A stretch of 64,000 bases of DNA, taken from the NCBI GenBank assembly GCA_019022495.1, contig JAFEKR010000010.1, positions 1,984,001 to 2,048,000 of the forward strand, in the 5' to 3' direction. This document shows positions 53,072-63,800 of the stretch, piece after piece. Positions within the stretch are counted from its first letter, which is position 1; each line of letters opens with the position of its first letter. Below the pieces are notes generated by a model. The model had not been told where the DNA came from. It did not search any database and saw only the letters and a program-made list of their open reading frames with translations. The translations under genes were made by a program, and so were the position numbers. Source of the DNA: Epichloe hybrida (lineage: Eukaryota; Ascomycota; Sordariomycetes; Hypocreales; Clavicipitaceae).

Positions 53072-53341
53072 TATTATAGCTTACACTAAAAGGTTAAGAA
53101 TAAAGTAATAGCTAAGACTATTATAGTCACTACTAGATAAATACTAGCTAGGGGCAGGTGCGTGAAGGTTTTAATCTCTAACCTAGTACTAATAATATGC
53201 GTAGTCTTTAATAAGTACCCCGCTCTATAAGCACGTGGCTATCTTATAGCTAGCTAGCCTCTTTGTTATCCGCATGGCCTAAAGGTTCTCTAAAGACCCG
53301 CTTTGATGAACATCCTATCTTTGACCTTTGCGCTCCTGACA
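53072..53341 (-). repeat. 5' LTR of Gypsy-3
   Basis: 270 bp. The inner 80 bp (53072-53150) are fully RIP-mutated; the outer 190 bp keep CpG and CpA (GACCCGCTTTGATGAACATCC, up to GCTCCTGACA). Confidence 0.93.
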
Positions 53342-53346
53342 CTCCT

Positions 53347-54499
53347 TTAGATATCTCTTAATATTATCCTTAGAGTTCTTCCTAACTTCCTAATCTTTAG
53401 GAGTAGCTTCTAGCTTATAAAGAGCTTTAAATAAATTATAGGATTTCTACTACTTTAATATATCACAAACATTATAACTAGAGTATCTAAGGCACTTCCT
53501 TTGCTCTAATCTATTTTAACTATTTAATTTATTAGTGGTAATAGTATTATTAGCTGATTTTATTATTATTAAGCTCTAAGGAGCTTTATAGTCTCTTTTA
53601 AACTTGCTAACTACCTTAAGGAAGCTATTATTCTCTCCTTTATTAAGTAAGTTATTCTATTTCTTCTAGAATACCTTAAATTTACTTTAAAGAGGGATAA
53701 TAAACTTATATAGTATTATCTCCTTAGTCTATTAAGTCTTAAGATCTAGATAATTCCTCTATAGTACCTCTATTATTATAGCTTACTTATACTAATTATA
53801 AGTACCTTTAGCTTATAAGTAATTATTAAGGTAATTCTCTATAAGGATAAGTATCTTCTTAGTGTTTAGCTTATATTAATTATAAAGAAGCTTAAGTATT
53901 CTATAGGTATAATATTAAACTAACTTCTTTTCCTTTACTTTAGTATTAAAGTTAAAAGAGTCTTATATATTCTTTAAAAGAGTCTTATAAATATATTCCT
54001 TAATCTTTAGTATTTGCTTTAATAGGTTTATATACTTTATAAGGTTAAATTAAAGCTCTTTATATTTAAAGTTAAATTAGTCCTTTATATCTTTATAAGT
54101 AATTTTCTAATCTTTAAGAGCGTTAGAGTTATTTAGTATAATCTCTAGTCTTAGACCCCTCTAGGGGTACGTAAGCATTATAGGTTCTTTAAGTAATTTA
54201 ACCTTATTAGGGTTAATATACTCCTAAACACTATATAATTCTATGTAATTCTTAACCTAGGTAAACCACTTAATCTAATCTTTCTCTAATAATAATACTA
54301 TATTTAGAGTTTCTTTAGACATTATAAAGGGGAATATATTAGTTAACTAAAGCATAGGATAAGGGTTTTAACTAATTAATATAATAAAGGGGCGATTATC
54401 TTATAATATAAGTAAGCGTTAATTAATAATATTTAACAGAGCTTATATCTTTAATAATAATTAATAAAAATAGCAATTAAAGCCTCCTAGGCTTATAAC
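53347..54499 (-). pseudogene. Copia-A gag and leader (remnant)
   Basis: The 5' part of Copia-A, between Gypsy-3 and the right LTR. Position and strand make it gag; the sequence is AT-rich with stops, and no zinc knuckle was identified. The primer-binding site should lie just left of 54500. Confidence 0.55.
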
Positions 54500-54730
54500 T
54501 ATTAAGGTAGGGGTGAAAAAGGATAATAAAAAGCGTTTAATTCGGTTAATTAAAGGTACAGATAGCACCTAACTTTTGTACCTAAAAGGTACACAGTACG
54601 CTATAGTAATAACTAGTCTAAGGAGGTACTTCTAATACATCGTATCCACTAATGTCTAACCTCGCGTTTTATCCCTATTAATGCGCGCTGCCCTTATATA
54701 ACCTATGCTTCAAGGGAGCTCTCCCTAACA
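54500..54730 (-). repeat. 5' LTR of Copia-A
   Basis: 231 bp. In window orientation the left (inner) edge TATTAAGGTAGGGG is mutated relative to TGTCAAGG in the other LTR. The right (outer) edge keeps CATCGTATCCAC, AATGCGCGCTGCCC and ends CCTAACA. Confidence 0.93.
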
Positions 54731-54735
54731 AAGCT

Positions 54736-55290
54736 ATATAGCATGGTTTAAGGTGCTAATATCGCGTATGCGATATTTATGACCCTTTAAATAATCACAG
54801 ACTAATTAAAAATGCCTTAGATCCTAATAATTCTCTATACAGACTCTTTCTTGTTATATAAATACCTTATAAAGCTAGGTATAATAAAAGAGAAGTAGCT
54901 AATAATTAATATTATAGCCCTTTAGTAGTTATATAAGAGGAGGGAAGTCTATGAAGTTAGGTGAATTAATAGCGGCGACAATCTAGCTAATGCAATAATA
55001 AAGGCATTGCTAAATTTAGCCCTTTTAACCTTAATTAATTTAAATAAATTAATAATTTGTGTGGAAGGATAGGTTAAGAGACCTATAAGATTAGGCAAAG
55101 GGGAGAATTAATATAATAGGTATATAAGTATAGACTATAATAACTAGGTTAATTAGAATAACTAAAGCCATAATAGCTAATAAGAACCATGGATTCCTAT
55201 TAAGGGATTTACTTATGTACACTTTCCTTTAATCTAATTTTTATTGCGTTTTTAGGCTCCTTTAGCCACAAAGAAAAGAGAGACTACTAG
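54736..55290 (+). pseudogene. Copia-B RNase H and 3' leader (remnant)
   Basis: The Copia-B frame continues after Copia-A. A conceptual translation gives YTDSFLLYKYLIKLGIIKEK (about 54836-54900), RWINSGDNLANAIIKALLN-like sequence (about 54955-55015) and VEGWVKR (about 55059), the end of a copia RNase H. RIP is mild here. A purine tract (AAAGAAAAGAGAGACTACTAG) precedes the LTR. Confidence 0.8.
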
Positions 55291-55577
55291 TGTAGCTTCC
55301 TTTAGACCTTTAGATAATAGATAGTCTAACTATAGCTAAAGAGTAAAGCTACTAAAGGGATGCACATAATGCAATTAGATATATTATAAGCTACCCCGCT
55401 CCGTTAGTAGTGGCACTACACTATAGCCTTACTTTTCCCTCTCTTTTACTTACCTTCTCTTCTAGCTAGATTCCTCTCCTTCTCCCTTTTCTTTTCTCTT
55501 AGTTATTAGCTATTATTATTAACTTCATTAAATTCAACCCCTTCGCACTAGTGTAACGTTCCTTAGTGTAACTAACA
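55291..55577 (+). repeat. 3' LTR of Copia-B
   Basis: 287 bp, TGTAGCTTCC to GTAACTAACA, followed by the TSD GTAAT (55578-55582). The inner edge is mutated (TTTAGACCTTTAGATAATAG); the outer edge keeps TTCATTAAATTCAACC and CCTTCGCACTAG. Confidence 0.93.
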
Positions 55578-55582
55578 GTAAT

Positions 55583-57157
55583 TTAGTAATAGTATAAGCT
55601 AGCTTTATAATAGTTTTAGCTATTTATTAAACCTAGGTATTACTTACTTCCTAGGTAAAGATAAACTAAGTTAAATTATTATTTATAGTCCTTATACTAT
55701 AAAAAAATTTTATAACTAGGTTATTATAGCTATAGTAAGTAAGTATAATCTAGGTAAGTATAAGCTACTATACCTTAAAGGCACCCTAGGCATAGGCTAT
55801 ACTTATAGGGGATAAGGCTAGAGGTTAAGCCTTAGCTAGGTTAACTTAAGTAATAGCTAATATACTATTAAAATACTTATAGTATTAAATAAAAGTTTTA
55901 GTAAGAATAGTATATTATCCCTTAGTAAATATAGTTTACTTTATAGCTAAAGTATTAATAGCTTAGCTAATAGCTAAAAAGGTCTTAAGATATTTAAAGG
56001 CTTAATAAAGTTTTAAGTTAGTATTATATAAGTATATTTCCTAAATATATAAGTAATAAGTAATATAGTATAAGGTATAGGCTTAGTTTACCCTTAGGGT
56101 ATAAGTATATTTTCCTTTAGTTTAAAGGTTATTAATCTAAGAACTATAAGGGAACTTATACTCCTTATTATTAAAAAGGGCTTTATTATTAAAATTACCT
56201 TCTAGAATATAATTACCTAAATAAGTACCTTTAGTAAGGTTAAGAGAAGGAGAAAAAGGGGGTAAAGGCATACTAGTAATAGCTTAGCTAGTAATTATAA
56301 TAATATTAGTTATAATAGAATATAAATAAGGTATAAAAAGGAAGCTTTAATATTATATAATAATTAATAGGAAAAGATAAGAAAAGTATAAAAAGAAAGT
56401 ATTATAGTATTATAGGGAATAAAGGAAGTAAAATTTATAAAGAGAAAGTAAAATATTTATATCTCTAGAGAAATTAGTTAGGCTTTAGTTAAAATAAATT
56501 TTTATTATATTTATAATAGTAAGCTAAAGATAAATAAAGGTAATATATTATATAATAAAGAAATAAGTAGTTAGTAATAAGGGGGTTATTTAAGGTAAAG
56601 TTAAAATTTAGTAAGTAAAGGATAAAATATAAGATTAAAGTAAAGGTAAAATACTAAATAAGGTATAAAAATAGCTAGTAATAAGGGTAAAAAAGAAATA
56701 AGCTAGTATTTTTAAGGGGTAAAGTTAAATTAAAGTAAACTTACCTATAGGGTAAGAAAAGGTAAAGTAAGGTAAGCTTATACTAAAAAAATTTATAGCT
56801 TATATAGTATAAGCATAACCTTACTAAATAGCCTATATAATAAGGGATAGCTTTACTTATACTTTTCTAGGAATATATATACTAGGGGCTTATATTTATT
56901 ATTTACTTACTTTAGAATAAGAGAGAGAAGGGAGGGATAAGTAAGGGAGTATATTATAGACTTAAGCTATAAGCTTAAGTTAAGCTCTAGAAAGTATATA
57001 AAAAGTCTCTAAAAAGTATATAAACTATATATAGTAAGGTTAGGGCTATATATAGACTATACATAGGCTACACATAAGCTACTATAAATCTAGGTATTAT
57101 GTAACCCCTAGTATAGTTCTCTTCTTCTTCTATAAGAATAATATTCTTACTTTCAAC
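55583..57157 (+). mobile_element. RIP-mutated retroelement stretch; probably includes the rest of the Gypsy-4 3' LTR
   Basis: It directly continues the target of Copia-B, so its start belongs to the Gypsy-4 LTR. Near 55990 a segment reads KVLRYLKA, and purine-rich DNA at about 56920-56950 precedes a possible LTR (about 56952-57157, TATTATAGAC to TTACTTTCAAC). I could not assign a family or fix the right border. Confidence 0.4.
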
Positions 57158-59650
57158 GCTTATATGCAGTAGCCATAAGGCTAGTTTATTACACTTACGC
57201 CTAAATAGTGCCTATAAATAGCTATAAAAGCTATAAATTATTTAGCAAGCCTAAATAGCCTTATACTAACTCTTCTTATTTCTAGTGTATATTTATAAAT
57301 AACTAATAAGTTACTGCTAAGTATATCTATTATTTAATAAGCTAAAGTAATCTATAAAGCTACTAATAAAGTTTAATAACTTCTAGTAAAGCAATAAACC
57401 TATAATAGCCTAAATACCTTACTTATACACTAGCTTTTACTATAGTTAAAAGTATATATTTAGAGAGAAAAGAATAAATAGTATAGCCCTTATAGGCTTC
57501 TTACTACTAATAGAGAGACCTATACTCTTTAATTACCTTAAGGACTAACTAGATTCTAGTTAATAGTTATAAAACTATATTATTATAATCTATACTAAGC
57601 TAAAAAACCCTAAGAATTAGCGCCTAAAGATAATAACTAGGTTATAGAAAGTAATAAGCTTACTATTAAGAAAACTACCTTAGAAGCTTTAAGTAAAGAA
57701 GCCTTATAAGCTAAAAGGAAATATAGTAAACTATAAAAGAAGCTTATAGTTTATTTTATATAAGAAAAAGATAAAACCTAGAATAATAAATATAAATCTA
57801 GCGCTATAATATTTCTTATAAATAAAGATTAGGATAAAGCTTTAATAAAGAAACTTATAGCTAATAGAATACTAAGTAAAGTGTTTCTAATAGTAAAAGA
57901 AAAAGCTAATTAAAATCTAGCCCTTTAGTTATATTAAGAAAGGAAGATTATAACGCTAACTAAACCTTTTAAGTAATTAGACTAGGTAAAAATTAACACT
58001 TTATAAGCCTATAATATGTTTAGATTCATAATCTTTAATCTAGAAAAGTATAGTAATAAGAGACTCTTTAAATCTTATATAGTTAGAGAGATTAAAGGTA
58101 AGGGAACTGTAGCATTATATAAGAAGTTATAACTTATAATCTAAGGGACTAATAATAAAGGGAAGGAAGTAATTCTAACCTAATCCCTAATAATTTAATA
58201 TTTAAGTTAGCAATTAATTATAGTAATATTACTATTACTTAAACCCTAAAGAATCCTCCTTTAAATTAGAGATATTATATAGGTATATATATAATTAAAA
58301 ATAGAACTCACTAGGTTAATTATTATAATATTACCTAAATAGATAGTATATCTATTTCCTAAAGGCATAGTTATAGAAGTTATTAAATCTCTGTATAAAA
58401 TTACTAAAGTAAGAACCTACTAGTAAGTAACTTACTTCTATTACTATAAAGACTATCTTAATATAATAACCTTAACCTATAACTATTAAAAATAAGACCT
58501 ATTTTTAGCCCTTTCTAGTTAAAGGACCTTTTTATTACTAGCTTGCATTGCAAGCCTGACAGCTACACTGCAGCTGTCAACGGTCGCGAAGGTAGCCGTC
58601 AATAGCTACGTCGTAGCTGTTAACAGCTGCGACTAACCGTGTGAATAACTAATTCAAATCAATTGTGGATTATTTAATTGCGTTGTAGCTGCAAGCGTAG
58701 CTATAACCACAGCGCTACTAGTAATTAGGTAAGCTAGGGTGACGTAAGCAGGTTACCCTGTACACAGGTTACCCTATAGCTATCTTTAATAGCGATTTTC
58801 TCTTTAACTAGAGATTGTACAAAAGTCTTGCATATAGCAAATTAAAGCTAGAAGATAGGGCTTTTATTTAATGTAAGAATATTTTTTAGACTAAAACTTA
58901 GTGCATATAGGTTGCTAGTTTGTATGGTGGTGAGTTGATTTTTTGGATTTTACATATAAATAAATTTTGCGGAAAATAAAAAGTGGCCTATAAGACCTCT
59001 CTAGCAGTCTAGATTTACTAATACAGTTAGTAGGTATATAAGAGGAAGAAGATCTTTTTAATCTAGCTAGATAGCTAGGCCTCTTAATCCAAATAGCCGC
59101 ATTGCCTGTATAACGTCACTAAAATTAATTCTATTAGTATATAAGATATTGTAAAAGTTATCTAGATTGAATTCTATTAGTTAATAACTGCCATAAACTT
59201 CCGTTGCGTTGCGTTAAATCTTTAACGTGATGGTTCTATTAGTCCCTGACCGTAGAGCTGCACCTGTACAACTGTTGCCAGCTAGCAACTAGCTCCCTAC
59301 ATTTCAATAATAACCTATACCTATTAATTACTACTTCTAAAGATAATAACCTCTTTAAAGTAATTAAAATATAAATAGATAATATACTAGGCCTTAGTAA
59401 CTAGGATTTCTATAACCTTAAAGAGAAAGAGCTTAAGAAATACTAATATAATCATAAAGGAATCTCTAAATAAGAGCCTTAAGACCTTTATTAATATAAA
59501 TAAAGCTATAATTTATATTAAAGGCTAGGTAAAGAGGCTAGAGACTAGATAAACTAGATAAAAAGTCTAGGTTAACTATTACCTAAGCTAATAAGAGGCT
59601 TATATTTGCTAATTAAATTTACTTATGTTCATTTCTGTTTTTATTATGTT
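57158..59650 (+). mobile_element. Copia-C: deleted relative of Copia-B, split by a solo LTR
   Basis: From about 57160 the sequence follows Copia-B (28760-28845 joined to 38756 on) with scattered C/T and G/A changes: integrase end near 57450, reverse transcriptase from about 57830. It is split at 58484-59309 by the R1 LTR, resumes with LITTSKDNNLFKVIKI (59325-59370) and stops near 59450. It then jumps to the VEGWVKR region (about 59515), so about 1.2 kb of reverse transcriptase and RNase H is deleted. The 5' half is missing. The 3' LTR is at 59879-60114. Confidence 0.75.
58484..59309. mobile_element. Solo LTR of family R1 in the Copia-C reverse transcriptase
   Basis: 826 bp between two ATAAC copies (58479-58483 and 59310-59314). 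On its left the frame reads ITLTYN; on its right NLYLLITT, so the host coding sequence joins when it is removed. Ends are TATTAAAAA and TTTCAATA, consistent with RIP-altered TG...CA. The segment 58540-58770 is rich in CAGCTGT/AGCTGC words and keeps CpG. Its last 261 bp match the first bases of the window. No internal retroelement sequence is present. Confidence 0.75.
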
Positions 59651-59878
59651 TTTAAGCCCTTTAGAGCTCTTAAGTTAAACCTCTTTTTAATCCGTGAATT
59701 AACCTCTCCCTCTCTTCCCTTTATTAATAACTAATAAAAGCCTAAATTTAATATCTAGGCTTACTTTTTATTAATAAGCTTATAAGTAAGTTATATATAT
59801 ATTAGACTTACTTCTTTCCTTATTTATTAATTATATTTACTTTACCTTACTTTCCTTTTTAAAAAGAGAAGTTACTAG
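59651..59878. other. Copia-C 3' leader
   Basis: Follows the deleted coding part; ends in AAAAAGAGAAGTTACTAG, comparable to the Copia-B polypurine tract, directly before the LTR. Confidence 0.5.
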
Positions 59879-60114
59879 TGTTATAATACCTAGGTTAATA
59901 CTAGGTTAACTACTAAGGGAAGTAAAGTATATATAGTAGCGCTACTTTATAATTAGCTATACCTATACATAAGGCATATACATAACTTGCAATCCCTTTT
60001 CCTATAGCTACGTAGCCCTCTAGATAGCTTTATTAATTAACTATTATTATACCTTTAAATTAGACCCTTTATGCACTAGTGCATAACGTTACAATAGCCT
60101 TAGCGGTACTAACA
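59879..60114 (+). repeat. 3' LTR of Copia-C
   Basis: 236 bp, TGTTATAATACC to GGTACTAACA. The end resembles that of the Copia-B LTR (CACTAGTG, TAACGTT, CTAACA), but the body differs and it is 51 bp shorter, so it is a related subfamily. No 5' partner is in the window. Confidence 0.65.
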
Positions 60115-60249
60115 ATACTATTAGGAAAAAAATACCAAAAAGTAAAGGTAATATAAATAATAAGATTTATAAGGTAAATAAGAAGAAGATAAAAGAATAG
60201 GGTATTAGGCTATAAAATACTAAGCAGTTTTACCTTGTGCTTAGGAGGG

Positions 60250-60316
60250 AAAAACTACACTATAAATACAATTCTTTCCTAAAAACTACACTAACTACAC
60301 TACAAATAATACTCTA
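60250..60316. mobile_element. Fragment of a hAT-1-like end
   Basis: The complement of this stretch matches the hAT-1 left end (AGAGTATTATTTGTAGTGTAG against AGAGTATTGTTTGTAGTGTAG) including the TGTAG pentamers. The terminal base pair is changed (CTCTA for CTCTG). A second pentamer cluster lies at about 60253-60270. The other terminus and a TSD were not found, so it is a truncated copy or a small derivative. Confidence 0.6.
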
Positions 60317-60862
60317 GTGGGGCCTCACATTAATCTATTTTAAACTACTAAAGAAGGGAAGAAAAAGCGGCTAAAAGTAAAGCTTTTTAATAAAAAGCGA
60401 AATATATATATATAAGTTATATAACTATAAGCCCTACCCTATTATAGGGCTAGATTATGGATTATGGATTAAATATAGGGCCTATGCGAAAGCGCGTGTA
60501 GTCTAACCTTCTGGCATCTGCTAGGCATTTGCGGCTGCAAAGCGCGATTTATATTGTGCTTGTTCAAAAAAAAATCTATATATTAAAATTATTAATCTAA
60601 TAATACCCTAGAGTGTGTAGAATATTATGCTTTTAATTTATATAACCTTATCATGTCTCTAGAGAAATATTAAGAATAATGCTAATAAGGTTAAACTTAA
60701 CAGCGTCATGGTCATGGATTTTTACAGGAGGAGGAAAAATTGAAGTCAAATCAAAAACATAAGTTTCGTGCAAACAAAACAATATCTATAGTAGACTATC
60801 ATTGAGATGTAAAGACTACTAGCTCCAAAAGATTACCCCATGTGTTCCCATCTTTCCTTTTC
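60317..60862. other. Intergenic region downstream of the NRPS-like gene
   Basis: Mixed composition: a preserved patch at about 60480-60550 (GCGAAAGCGCGTGTAG, GCATTTGCGGCTGCAAAGCGCG) and AT-rich DNA around it. From about 60700 it is normal and probably holds the 3' untranslated region of the minus-strand gene. No other gene seen. Confidence 0.5.
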
Positions 60863-63800
60863 TTATCCCAGAAACTCAGCAAACTGCATAAACTCGCCAT
60901 CATTCATCATCGCATCCAGTTCCTCGGGTAACGTCCCCAGCATCAACTCAACACCGCCATCCTCTCTCATGGGATAGATGAACAGTGCCCTGAACGCGTT
61001 ATTCAGCCAGTCCATCTGGAGCCTTACTGCCTCGGGCGCTTCGAACACGTCACCGCCAAAGGGGCCCATATCGCTCGTTTGAAAGAGCATCATGTTATTG
61101 AAGAACGAGTGCCAGCCGTCCTGGACGCCCTGGCCTAGGAACGCTGTCGAGTGCATCAGACTGAAGGCGTCGTGGACAAGCTCTTGGTTAACTCGATTGC
61201 GCGCCTCGCGGCAGACTTGGGCAATTTTGTAAAGGGCTGTCGTTGAAGAGCAGAGCTCCGAGACGGACATGTACTGCCGGTTCATGATAACGCAGTTGGC
61301 CATGTATGTTGGCGGAAGTTGCGAACTGAAGTAGGGCCGCGCGTCGGTAGGCATCTCGATGATCGCCGCGTCATCGAGGGAGGAGTGCTCTGGACGGCGG
61401 CGCGCCCGGATAGCGGCGCGCCAGCAGAAGGCTTGCAGCACGTCGCCGAGCGACAGCGACCCCTTGCTAAGACTTCCCGGGTCCTCGGCAAGCTCGACGC
61501 TCTTCTGAAGTCTCTCCAGTTTCTCGGCCGAGATGAGGAAGGTTGACGACGTCATCGTGCGACCATCTGTCCGCGCCTTAGGCGGCCAGTCCTCCGTGAG
61601 GGGGAGGCGAGGCGGCTCGGGAAGATCACGAGACGAAGATGCCTTCTTCGTCTTGAGCTTAGGGACATGTCCGTTGACCGCGGATACTTCTACCTTGTCA
61701 TTCTCCTTCTCCTTCTGCCTCAGTGCCGCATCCGCATATGGCAAGAACCCCCAAACCCTCGGGTCGACCTCATCCGCCGGCTTCGCGAAGCCCTCCAGCT
61801 CGTATAAAATGGACAGCATATCACGATTGAGGCTCTCTGGGTGCAGCCACTCGCACTTCGCAGACTCATCACCCTGGACGAACCGGCAGCACTCTGCCCA
61901 GACCCTCAACGCGATCAAGACGCCGATGCCATCGCACGACTGATGATGAACATTGAAGGCCAACACGCAACCGCCCTCAACGAAGTTAGCTTGCGCGTAG
62001 AGCACATCCGTGGGCAGGTCGGGCCACGCGGGACACGTAGTGAGGAGCTCATCGCGGTACGCCGAGGTCAAGAATCCAGAGGCTCGCTGCTCGGCATAGG
62101 ATGGCAGGACGGACGAAAGGTCGCGGAAGCGCAGCTGTCTTGGCGCGTCGGGGAGAGAGGTACCCAAGGCCGTCGAGGGGAGGGGAGGTAGAGTGATGCG
62201 AAGGTCTCCCTTCTTGTATCCTATCTCGTGCTCCGAACAGGGTATGACTTTGCCCCCGAGATCCGGCACTATCTCCATGGCGCGAACCAGGCCCCGCTGG
62301 AGCACTCTATACGCCTGCTCGAACGAAACGCCTGGACGAAGGGGTAAGGAGAAGTAAAACCCGGCGTACACGTTCCCGCCTAGCAGATCCATTGGGCTCA
62401 GCTTGGAGGATAGACGAGCCTTGTGCCGGTTCGTCAGCTCTCTGATCTTGGCCATCTGCGAATCTTGTTGGTGCTGCTCGGTCGACGAGGTAATAGTGCC
62501 ATTCGTTGTCGCCGCTCTGCTCTCGGCAACCAATCGCACGACAGTTGCAGCGATCCCCTCAACCGTCGGGCTAGCATAAAAGCTTCTCGGTACAAGCCTT
62601 CCCTTCAAGTCTGTAGCGGCCGCAACCTCCTTGACGGCGCGGAACACGAGCAGCGAGTCGAACCCAAGAGTGAATAGATCAGTGTCCGCCGGCGCGTCTT
62701 TGACCGCAGGCACGACCGAAGCGAGTATATGGCGGACCGCGCGCGTGGTCGAGTCCAAGGAGGCTGTGTTGATCGCCAGGAGCCCAAGCGCCTTAACTTC
62801 GGCATTGGTCACATCCTCTGCGCGTGACTGGTAGAAGCGCTCGATGTAGTCGGCGTACAGCGCCATGGTGGCCCGCCGCTTAATCGTGCGCTTATCGGTA
62901 CGGATGAATGGCTTCCCCGGTTCGGAAAAGGTAATATAGTCCCGGTGCACCTGGTCCTTGTGCAGAGACAGGGAGTTGGCCCTCTCTACCACGGCCCAGA
63001 TGCTGTCAAAGAGCGCGTCGTTGTCGTCCCTTTTGTTTCCAGGGTCTTTCAGCTCGATGAGCAGCCCGGCTTGGGGCTTGCCCGATCCGATCTGTGGGAT
63101 GATATATCAGCATCATTGATCGGCCAGTTGCTTGTAAGCCGTCAACTTCTGAAGGGTTTCTGGGCTTACCATTAGACAGCCATCAATGGCCGGGTGGGTT
63201 GTGACGAGGGCCTCAGTATCCAGGGGCGAGATTTTATATCCATTCGAAAGGACCACAATATCATCGCTGCGGCCGTGATAGGCCCAGAGCCCCGGCTTAG
63301 TCGGGTGCTGAACGTACAGATCTTTGAAGTTAAAGCTCTTCTGATCTGGAAAGGTTTGAAATAGCCCTTGGAATAGATCCGCGTGCTCGTTGCGATGAAT
63401 CCACTGTTCGTAGAGACCGGGCTCAACCTCCTTAAACTCGAAACCGGACCAGGGGTGAAAGGCAAACCAGTGCCAATCTTGTCTCTCGACCCATAAATTG
63501 CCGATAAACAAACCTTCAGACGTGCCGGTAAGGTTCAAAACGCGAATAAACTCGTTCACTTTGGAAGCCATAGCTGGGCTCACAGGTCCTGGAAGGTAGT
63601 TACACCTGTTAACATACTGAAGTGTAAAGGATTGCCAAGGTATTTTGTCGTCGTATTTCAGACACAAGGTACCTAACAAAAGAAATAGGTACTTCGGGGA
63701 CGAATGCCTTACCTCCCGATGCACAGATGAATTTCGACCGGCTTAACTTTGGCAAGATGTCGGGCGCTTCGCCAAGCTCGTCAGTTAGCGAAGGAATCAT

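Larger units (their letters stand above)
45459..53341 (-). mobile_element. Gypsy-3: Ty3/gypsy chromovirus inside Copia-A
   Basis: 7883 bp with 270-bp LTRs and a perfect TSD, CTCCT (45454-45458 and 53342-53346). It is the reverse-strand relative of Gypsy-2 along its whole length. It is the deepest retroelement in the nest: Gypsy-4, Copia-B, Copia-A, Gypsy-3. Confidence 0.95.
41407..54730 (-). mobile_element. Copia-A: Ty1/copia element inside Copia-B, carrying Gypsy-3
   Basis: Two LTRs of 231 bp in direct orientation with a perfect TSD, AAGCT (41402-41406 and 54731-54735). Without Gypsy-3 and its TSD it is 5436 bp, typical of copia. The coding strand is minus: the polypurine tract (complement of TACCCCCCTTAGCT) lies next to the left LTR. 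Copia-B RNase H sequence continues directly after 54735. Confidence 0.95.
24965..55577 (+). mobile_element. Copia-B: Ty1/copia element split by three insertions
   Basis: Two LTRs of exactly 287 bp in direct orientation, with a perfect 5-bp TSD, GTAAT (24960-24964 and 55578-55582). Removing Gypsy-2, the solo LTR, Copia-A and their TSDs leaves about 6.9 kb, a normal copia size. Coding sequence resumes in the correct order across each insertion: gag and integrase (to 28845), integrase end (from 38756), reverse transcriptase (39749-41401), RNase H (54736-55110). This continuity is independent proof of the nesting. Confidence 0.92.

Noticed and set aside
54759..54776. Palindrome ATATCGC-GTAT-GCGATAT
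   Set aside because: Lies within the Copia-B RNase H coding remnant; a single hairpin without other support.
61282..62834. Frames on the plus strand and other minus frames within the NRPS-like gene
   Set aside because: Shadows of the long minus-strand exon that carries all recognised motifs.
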